From the NCBI GenBank assembly GCA_007117555.1, contig SKGI01000064.1:1-15786 (forward strand): DNA of 15,786 nucleotides, written 5' to 3'. Source of the DNA: Candidatus Izemoplasma sp. GTDB taxonomy: Bacteria > Bacillota_I > Bacilli_A > Izemoplasmatales > Izemoplasmataceae. Below are positions 14,684-15,786 of the stretch, piece after piece (within the stretch, counting starts at the first letter, position 1; each line of letters begins with the position of its first letter). The position numbers and the translations under genes were made by a program. The notes beneath the pieces are model-generated. The model did no database searches, was not told the origin of the DNA, and saw only the letters and a list, made by a program, of their open reading frames with translations.

Positions 14684-15409
14684 ATGCCAACCATTCAAGC
14701 CATTTTCCTATTGATGAGCTATTATGTCATTGTCTTAGCAGCCATTCCGATAGCAGTTAAGGCTTTTACGCGTGTACCGCGTGAAATTATTCGCAAGTTT
14801 CAACATATCGGCTATGCGATGTCCGTTTTCATCTTGTTGGAGTATTTTGAAACTTGGACGCATGCTTTACTTGCTTTAGCTGTTCTTGTTATACTCGCGT
14901 ATCCCTTTTTATGGGGATTTGAGCGCACGAAATGGTTTAAAAAAGTGCTTGTACAGCGCCGAGAGACAGGCGAACTTCGTAAACAACTGTTGTTTGTGCA
15001 AATGAGTTATGCTTTCTTGATACTCGTCTTTTGGGGACTGATGGGTGAGGCGGGAAAACCCATTATGGCTACAGGTGTCATGGCATGGGGATATGGTGAT
15101 GCGATGGCAGCCTTACTAGGTAAAGCTTTTGGGAAACGTTACATCGATGACCCACACATCCGTCCAAGAAAAACTTATGTAGGGACAGTTTCTATGGCTT
15201 TAGCTGCGGCGATTACCGTATTGTTTATGGCGCGGTTTTATATGGAAGTTTCTTGGTTGATCGCACTTGTAATCGTCGTCTTTGCATCACCCGTTGCAGC
15301 CTTGACTGAACTGTATGCACAAGATGGGGCAGATACACTGGTGGTGCCGGCGAGTGTGGCTGTCACAATCTATATTGTTTTGGAAGGGCTTCAGTGGCTG
15401 ATTATGTAG
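14684..15409 (+). CDS. Dolichol/phytol kinase-like integral membrane protein (SEC59/VTE5-type family)
   Basis: This 241-residue protein has about seven or eight hydrophobic helices (near residues 4-26, 36-52, 55-75, 100-120, 125-145, 168-183, 188-208 and 220-240). The family signature of CTP-dependent polyprenol/phytol kinases, distantly related to phosphatidate cytidylyltransferase, is visible. It comprises RKFQHIGYA near residue 39, GYGDAMAALLGKAFGKR around Asp139, and RKTYVGT around Lys163. The likely reaction is phosphorylation of a lipid alcohol such as a prenol or diacylglycerol; the bacterial substrate is unknown. AGAGGTG sits 6 nt upstream of ATG 14684; an in-frame GTG at 14678 overlaps that site and is less likely. 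No functional neighbour is evident. Confidence 0.75.
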   Translation: MPTIQAIFLLMSYYVIVLAAIPIAVKAFTRVPREIIRKFQHIGYAMSVFILLEYFETWTHALLALAVLVILAYPFLWGFERTKWFKKVLVQRRETGELRKQLLFVQMSYAFLILVFWGLMGEAGKPIMATGVMAWGYGDAMAALLGKAFGKRYIDDPHIRPRKTYVGTVSMALAAAITVLFMARFYMEVSWLIALVIVVFASPVAALTELYAQDGADTLVVPASVAVTIYIVLEGLQWLIM

Positions 15410-15446
15410 TCTATTAAACACAATTAAATTAGAAGAAACATGCTAT

Positions 15447-15479
15447 TTTAGACCCGTTTTGATGTTTAAAGTGTCTAAA
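15447..15479. repeat. Inverted repeat TTTAGAC/GTCTAAA upstream of the small membrane gene
   Basis: Seven-bp arms at 15447-15453 and 15473-15479 are separated by 19 nt. There is no T-run after it, so it is a poor terminator. It ends just before a possible -10 and could be an operator or the stem of a leader RNA. Confidence 0.35.
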
Positions 15480-15481
15480 TG

Positions 15482-15490
15482 TGTTAAAAT
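15482..15490 (+). promoter_or_regulatory. Possible extended -10 promoter of the small membrane gene
   Basis: TGTTAAAAT gives a TG extension and TAAAAT (15485-15490) 35 nt upstream of the start codon, without a clear -35. The gene could instead be read through from the kinase-like gene 116 nt upstream. Confidence 0.35.
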
Positions 15491-15525
15491 AATAGATAGA
15501 CGTTGAACTTTTGAGAGGTGACATG

Positions 15526-15777
15526 ATGTTAATTCTCATTTATGTAATTGAAATATTGTTTGGTGTTTTCTCTGGCTATGTAGCCGCAAACGAGGGTGAC
15601 TTTGAGCATGTTACAACGGCGTGGCTTGTTTATTTTGCGACGTTAGTTGCTTTTATTGGTGCTGTAATCAGTCGCTTTGATCAGTTTTTGTTTATTTTCT
15701 TAGTATGGCTCATCGTCGCTTTTATCGCCCATGAAGCATTCCGTATCTTTTATCGAATGCGGGATGGAGACGTATAA
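15526..15777 (+). CDS. Small integral membrane protein of unknown function
   Basis: I do not recognise this gene. The product is about 83 residues with three hydrophobic helices (roughly residues 2-21, 31-49 and 53-69). A short acidic loop (NEGDFEH) lies between the first two, and the tail is basic and ends RMRDGDV. It has no signal peptide distinct from the first helix, no cysteines and no recognised motif. ATG 15526 is preferred over ATG 15523 because GAGAGGTG (15513-15520) leaves 5 nt to it and only 2 nt to the earlier codon. It lies 116 nt after the kinase-like gene on the same strand. The intact frame, good RBS and purposeful hydrophobic pattern support a real gene. Confidence 0.7.
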   Translation: MLILIYVIEILFGVFSGYVAANEGDFEHVTTAWLVYFATLVAFIGAVISRFDQFLFIFLVWLIVAFIAHEAFRIFYRMRDGDV

Positions 15778-15786
15778 GCATTGGCA

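Noticed and set aside
15410..15510. Terminator after the prenol-kinase-like gene
   Set aside because: The only hairpin candidate (15447-15479) has short arms, a 19-nt loop and no T-run.
1..15786. CRISPR array, insertion sequence, integrase, prophage or toxin-antitoxin module
   Set aside because: No regularly spaced long repeats, transposase or integrase motifs, or target-site duplications are visible. The tandem tRNAs show no attachment-site duplicate within the window.

Overview
The window looks like part of the chromosome of an anaerobic, low-to-moderate-GC Gram-positive (Bacillota-type) bacterium. Ribosome binding sites are strong AGGAG/GAGGTG types, promoters are A/T-rich TATAAT types, TGA is used as a normal stop, and the enzymes are of a kind common in gut fermenters. 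I cannot name the genus.

Positions 2-12108 hold ten genes on the + strand, packed as one operon with overlaps or gaps of a few bases. In order they are: ssnA (5' end cut by the window edge), a dihydroorotate/dihydropyrimidine dehydrogenase-like flavoprotein with two 4Fe-4S clusters, a three-subunit xanthine dehydrogenase-type molybdenum hydroxylase (Mo, 2Fe-2S and FAD subunits), adenine deaminase, a threonine-synthase-like PLP enzyme, a second fold-type II PLP enzyme, the M20 hydrolase YgeY and the knotted transcarbamylase YgeW. A guanine deaminase gene, guaD (12149-12631), lies on the - strand and converges on the operon. Together this is an anaerobic purine catabolism locus related to the ssnA/ygeW/ygeX/ygeY/ygfK/xdhD clusters linked to fermentation of purines and urate by gut bacteria. 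Adenine and guanine are deaminated to hypoxanthine and xanthine, the molybdenum hydroxylase acts on those, and the remaining enzymes probably open the ring and take the diamino/ureido fragments to central metabolites, with YgeW possibly yielding carbamoyl phosphate. The later steps are inference.

The locus differs from the E. coli-type set. The hydroxylase is split rather than fused. A small dehydrogenase-ferredoxin protein occupies a place where the large YgfK might be expected. A pair of coupled PLP enzymes stands where one diaminopropionate ammonia-lyase (YgeX) would be. No hydantoinase, YgfK, carbamate kinase, purine transporter or regulator is visible; any of these could lie upstream of position 1.

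Positions 12644-13016 hold back-to-back promoters (guaD leftward, tRNAs rightward), two tandem serine tRNAs (anticodons GGA and CGA, both with encoded CCA) and a terminator. After a non-coding stretch with small repeats come a monocistronic fabV-type trans-2-enoyl reductase with its own terminator, a dolichol/phytol-kinase-like membrane protein, and a small three-helix membrane protein of unknown function. These last genes look like ordinary chromosomal background unrelated to the purine operon.
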